This document shows positions 60,182 to 64,000 of a stretch of DNA of 64,000 nt, piece after piece. This DNA is from Polaromonas sp. GTDB taxonomy: Bacteria; Pseudomonadota; Gammaproteobacteria; Burkholderiales; Burkholderiaceae_C. Location of the stretch: positions 1 to 64,000 of the forward strand of contig JAIPCZ010000001.1 in the NCBI GenBank assembly GCA_021737975.1, written 5' to 3'. The number at the start of each line of letters is the position of its first letter. The first letter of the stretch is position 1. A program made the translations under genes and the position numbers. The notes below the pieces were generated by a model. That model was not told the DNA's origin, did not search any database, and saw nothing but the letters and a program-made list of their open reading frames with translations.

Positions 60182-60197
60182 AGTCATTTATATGACT
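60182..60197. promoter_or_regulatory. Putative GntR operator in the divergent suyA/gntR promoter region
   Basis: AGTCAT-TTAT-ATGACT perfect inverted repeat. Confidence 0.6.
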
Positions 60198-60232
60198 TGT
60201 ATGAATCGGTTTTTCGACCCTAGAATCCAGGC

Positions 60233-61051
60233 ATGAAAAGCGACAAAACCGGCCTCGCGGCAAACCGGCGCCTGGCACAAGCAAGGCCCCAACTGGAGCT
60301 GACCCCCATCGCGGAGGCCAGTGGCGTGCCGCTGTACCGGCAGGTCAAGCGCGCGCTGATCAAACTGATCGAGAGCGGCCGTTATGCGCCCGCGGACTGC
60401 CTGCCCAGTGAATCCGCCATTGCCAGCGGCTTGCAGGTGAGCATTGGCACGCTGCGAAAGGCCGTCGATGAGCTGGTGTTGGAGAACGTGCTGATCCGCC
60501 GCCAGGGCAAGGGCACTTTTGTGGTCATGCACAACAACAGCCGATTCTTGTTTCAGTTCTTTCACGTCGAAAAGCGGGACCAGGACCTGTCGCAAGAGCA
60601 TCCATACCCGGCGGTTGAATGTGTGTCTTTCGAAAGGGCCCGGGCCACGGCGGAGGAGGCCTCCGCACTGGGCATCGGCTTGGGAGATCCGGTCTTTCGC
60701 GTGGGGAATCGGCTCAAGTTGTCCGGACTTCCGGTGGTCTATGACCGCCTTGCCATCTCCGCACTCACCTTCAAGGGACTGACCGAAAAGCAGTTTGTTG
60801 AGCGCTCCAGCACCGTCTACCACCTGTACCAGTGTGATTACGGCATCACCGTGCTGCGGGCGCACGACCGCGCCCGCGCCGTGTCGGCCAGCCACGATGT
60901 TTGTCGCATTTTGGGCCTCAGGCCTGGCACACCCGTGCTTGAAGTGCATCGCATCGCAATGACGTTCGGCGACAAGCCGGTGGAATACCGCGTCTCCACC
61001 ATCAACACGCAGCACCACGACTACGTGAGCCTGCTTTCCAAGCGGATTTAG
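60233..61051 (+). CDS. GntR-family regulator, HutC/UTRA type
   Basis: VPLYRQVKRALIKLIESGRYAPADCLPSESAIASGLQVSIGTLRKAVDELVLENVLIRRQGKGTFV, then UTRA-like C-terminus. Confidence 0.9.
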   Translation: MKSDKTGLAANRRLAQARPQLELTPIAEASGVPLYRQVKRALIKLIESGRYAPADCLPSESAIASGLQVSIGTLRKAVDELVLENVLIRRQGKGTFVVMHNNSRFLFQFFHVEKRDQDLSQEHPYPAVECVSFERARATAEEASALGIGLGDPVFRVGNRLKLSGLPVVYDRLAISALTFKGLTEKQFVERSSTVYHLYQCDYGITVLRAHDRARAVSASHDVCRILGLRPGTPVLEVHRIAMTFGDKPVEYRVSTINTQHHDYVSLLSKRI

Positions 61052-61057
61052 CGTCAA

Positions 61058-62065
61058 ATGCTGAAACGCCAATGGGAGGTGCTGGCCGGGCACCTTCCCG
61101 GAACCATGGTTTGTGTCGTGATCGCTCTTGCCGCGACCTTCCTGCCGGAGCATTACGGCGGTCCCCGGCTGCTGTACGCGCTGCTCATCGGGCTCGCTTT
61201 CCACTTCCTGAACACCGACCCAAGGATTGCCAACGGGGTCGAGTTTTGCGGGCGCAACCTGTTGCGTGTCGGTGTGGCCTTGTTGGGTGCGCGCATCACT
61301 TTTGAGCAGGTCAACCCTGGGCCCGGGCACCGGGCTGGTCATGGCGCTGGCGCTCGCCAGCACCATTGGTTTCGGCCTCTTGCTGGCCCGGTGGCTGGGT
61401 CGTCCGGCCAGCCAGGGCCTGCGGACCGGTGGTTCCGTTGCGATCTGCGGCGCTTCAGCGGCACTGGCGATCCCCAGCGTGCTGCCGCCGTCACGCGACA
61501 ACGAGCGCTTCACCCTGCTGGTGGTTGTGGGTGTCACTGTGCTGTCGACGCTGTCGATGGTGATCTACCCATTTTTCGTGCTGGCGCTGGGACTCGCGCC
61601 CCAGCCGGCAGGCATTTTTTTGGGCGGCACCATCCATGACGTGGCCCAGGTGGTGGCCGCCGGCATGATGCTCGGACCCGACGCGGCCGACACCGCCACG
61701 CTGGTCAAATTGTTCCGTGTCATGCTGCTCATGCCGGTGGTGCTGTTCATCGTGCTTGCCTACCGGAGGCACCCGGCGGTGTCACTGTCAGGCAAGAACT
61801 TGCCGCTCATTCCGGGCTTTCTGCCGCCTTCATGGCGCTGGTCTTCCTGGCAACAACGGGGGTGATCAATCCATCCATGGCGGCACTGGCTGGGGATACC
61901 TCGCGCGCCTTGCTGGTCTGCGCGATCGCAGCCGCGGGCGTCAAGACAAGTTTCGCGGACCTCGCCAAACTGGGCTGGCAACCGGTGGTGATGCTGCTGG
62001 GTGAGACCCTTTTCATCGCCGCCGTGGTCCTGGCTGCTGTGCTGGTGCTGCGGCTGGATGCCTGA
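61058..62065 (+). pseudogene. YeiH/putative sulfate exporter (PSE, UPF0324) family transporter, split by two compensating frameshifts
   Basis: Frame 1: LLYALLIGLAFHFLN...GVEFCGRNLLRVGVALLGARITFEQV; frame 2: LGPGTGLVMALALAS...GGSVAICGASAALAI...GGTIHDVAQVVAAG; frame 1 again: MALVFLATTGVINPSMAALAGDTSRALL...AAAGVKTSFADLAKLGWQP. Confidence 0.8.
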
Positions 62066-62082
62066 GCCAGCGAGCCCCGGCT

Positions 62083-62916
62083 TCAGCCCTTGAGTCCGCC
62101 TTGCGTCAGGCCACCCACCACCCGTTCCTGAAAAAACGCAATCAGAACGGCAATGGGCACGATCGCCACGATCAGCGCAGCCGAAATGATAGGCCAGGGG
62201 AAGCTGAATTCACCCTGGTACAGCGTGATGCCCACGGGCAGGGTGCGCATCGAGGCGCTGGCGTTGAGTGACAGGGCCAGCAAAAACTCATCCCAGGCGT
62301 TCACAAACGCCAGAATGCCCGCGGTGAAAACGCCGGGTGCGGCCAGCGGAATCACGACATGCCAGAGCGTGCCGATGCGGGTGCAGCCGTCGATCATGGC
62401 GGCGTTTTCGAGGTCCTTGGGAATACTCTGGAAAAAGCTGACGAGCACCAGTGTGCATACGGGCAAATTCAACACGATATAGGGCAGCACCAGGGCGGTG
62501 TAGGTGTTCAGCAGATTGAGTGCGCGCATGGTCTCGAAAATCGGCACCAGCAGGGTGACCAGCGGGAACATGCTTGATGCCACGATGGCGGTAAGGATGA
62601 GCTGACGGTGTTTCAGGTTGAGCCGCGCAATGGCATAGGCCGCGCAGGCCGCCACAAACAGGGAGCAGATCGTTGCCAGCCCGGCCACGATCAAGCTGTT
62701 GCCCAGGTATTTGAGCAAGGGTTGGTCGGTAAACGCCTGCACATAATTCTGCAGGGTGGGCGCGTGGGGCCACCAGGTGATGGGTTTTTGCACCAGTTCC
62801 ACTTCGCGCTTGAGCGAGGTGAACAAGATCCAGATTGCCGGGAAAAAGCCATTGACGACCACCATGGCCGCAGCCGCGAAGCGAAGGCGGGGCGAGGACC
62901 AAAATCCGGTGTTCAT
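62083..62916 (-). CDS. Carbohydrate ABC transporter permease (MalG-like)
   Basis: TSLKREVELVQKPITWWPHAPTLQNY, ENAAMIDGCTRIGTLWHVVIPLAAPGVFTAGILAFVNAWDEFLLAL. Confidence 0.92.
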   Translation of the reverse strand: MNTGFWSSPRLRFAAAAMVVVNGFFPAIWILFTSLKREVELVQKPITWWPHAPTLQNYVQAFTDQPLLKYLGNSLIVAGLATICSLFVAACAAYAIARLNLKHRQLILTAIVASSMFPLVTLLVPIFETMRALNLLNTYTALVLPYIVLNLPVCTLVLVSFFQSIPKDLENAAMIDGCTRIGTLWHVVIPLAAPGVFTAGILAFVNAWDEFLLALSLNASASMRTLPVGITLYQGEFSFPWPIISAALIVAIVPIAVLIAFFQERVVGGLTQGGLKG

Positions 62917-63812
62917 GCGCTGTTCCCGATACGTTTCAGATAGACCGCCGTGACACACATCGACAGCATGAACATACACACCGCCAGGGTGGAGCCATAA
63001 CCCATGTCCAGATACTCGATGGTCGTCTTGTGAATCAGCATGGCCAGCGTCTCGGTCGCGTTTCCAGGCCCCCCTTTGGTCATGGTGTAGGGAATGTCAA
63101 AGGTTTGCAGCGCCGTGATGGTGCGGAAAATAAGGGCCACGATGATGCTGGGCATCAGCATCGGAATGGTGATCTGCCAGAACTGTTGCCACTTGCTGGC
63201 GCCGTCCACCTCAGCGGCTTCGTACAGCGATTTGGGGATCATTTGCAGACCAGCCAGCAGGATCAGCGCCATGAAGGAACTGGTCTTCCAGATGATTGTC
63301 AGACAGATCGCGGCGAAGGCCCAATTGGGCCGGAGCAGCCACATGGTCTGATCACCCGCCCCCGTCACACCGAGGCGGCGCATCACATCATTAACCACCC
63401 CGTACTCGGTATGGAAGAACCAGGCGAAGATCAGGCCGGCAAAAGACAGCGGCAAGGCCCAGGGCAGCAGCAGCGCCAGGCGCACCGGCCATTGGCGTTT
63501 GAAGGGCAGGTTGGCGAGCATCGCCAGGCCCAGGCCCACCACCAGGGCGCCGGGCACGGTGATGAGGGTGATCATGACCGTGTTTTTGGTGGCGTTCCAA
63601 AAGTCCTTGTCTTGCCAGATGTCCGCGTAATTGGCGAAGCCGACAAACTTGAAGGTGTCCGAGCCGCCAGACAATCGCAGGTCAAAGAAGCTGTTGTAGA
63701 TCAGTTTGCCAATCGGGTAGACCACGATCAGCGCGAGCAGGGCAAAAGCGGGCGCCAGCAGCATCACGCCCAAGGCCTTTTCGGAAGGGTCTCGAAGTTT
63801 GGCCAGGGACAT
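62913..63812 (-). CDS. Sugar ABC transporter permease (MalF/UgpA-like)
   Basis: LLLPWALPLSFAGLIFAWFF, YEAAEVDGASKWQQFWQITIPMLMPSIIVALIFRTITALQTFDIPYTMTKGGP. Confidence 0.93.
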   Translation of the reverse strand: MSLAKLRDPSEKALGVMLLAPAFALLALIVVYPIGKLIYNSFFDLRLSGGSDTFKFVGFANYADIWQDKDFWNATKNTVMITLITVPGALVVGLGLAMLANLPFKRQWPVRLALLLPWALPLSFAGLIFAWFFHTEYGVVNDVMRRLGVTGAGDQTMWLLRPNWAFAAICLTIIWKTSSFMALILLAGLQMIPKSLYEAAEVDGASKWQQFWQITIPMLMPSIIVALIFRTITALQTFDIPYTMTKGGPGNATETLAMLIHKTTIEYLDMGYGSTLAVCMFMLSMCVTAVYLKRIGNSA

Positions 63813-63864
63813 GATGGCTCCAGTGCTTGTTGTGCTTGCTGATGGGGCTCGCGTCGTGCGCGGC

Positions 63865-64000
63865 TTAACGCATGACCCGGGTCAACCTGCTGTCAATCTC
63901 GGCCACACCTTCTGCCGGCGTCTTGGTCCTTGCCAGCATCGCGCTGGTGGTGGTGCGAATGGCATCACTCACCTCGCCGTAACGGGCGCTCATCGGGCGG
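63865..64000 (-). CDS. Sugar ABC transporter substrate-binding protein, C-terminus only (runs off the window)
   Basis: Minus-strand reading ...RPMSARYGEVSDAIRTTTSAMLARTKTPAEGVAEIDSRLTRVMR*, directly upstream of two ABC permeases. Confidence 0.7.
   Translation of the reverse strand, partial: RPMSARYGEVSDAIRTTTSAMLARTKTPAEGVAEIDSRLTRVMR

Overview
This is a gene-dense 64 kb chromosomal segment, high in GC, from a proteobacterium. Burkholderiales-like ancestry is an inference from gene content only. It is dominated by organic-acid and sugar-acid catabolism. From left to right: (1) a truncated phosphosugar/aminosugar module (PfkB kinase, GH4, PIG-L deacetylase, SIS); (2) MscS, bacteriohemerythrin, and a response regulator/histidine kinase/DctP sensor module next to a complete TRAP transporter (DctPQM); (3) assorted housekeeping-like genes, a PAS-GGDEF-EAL protein and a class A PBP; (4) an L-idonate/gluconate locus (IdnD, IdnO) with a decayed gluconokinase; (5) a cluster of PxpA, PxpB, PxpC, biotin carboxylase, BCCP and a second BCCP-like protein lacking the biotinyl lysine, divergent from SDR, RraA and a second TRAP system; (6) an apparently complete oxidative uronate/aldarate pathway (Udh, lactonase, TRAP, GarD, GarL, GarR, glycerate kinase, GudD, FadR-type GntR); (7) what I read as a racemic 3-sulfolactate degradation cluster (ComC-like and SlcC-like dehydrogenases, a TTT transporter, a split UxaA-family pair matching SuyA/SuyB, a GntR regulator and a frameshifted YeiH/PSE-type anion exporter); (8) part of a sugar ABC transporter. 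The most interesting items are the sulfolactate cluster, the split urea-carboxylase-like Pxp/Acc assembly with its lysine-less carrier protein, shared operator-like sequences between distant promoters, and the decayed gluconokinase. Product calls come from reading the translations and from remembered family motifs. No database search was run.
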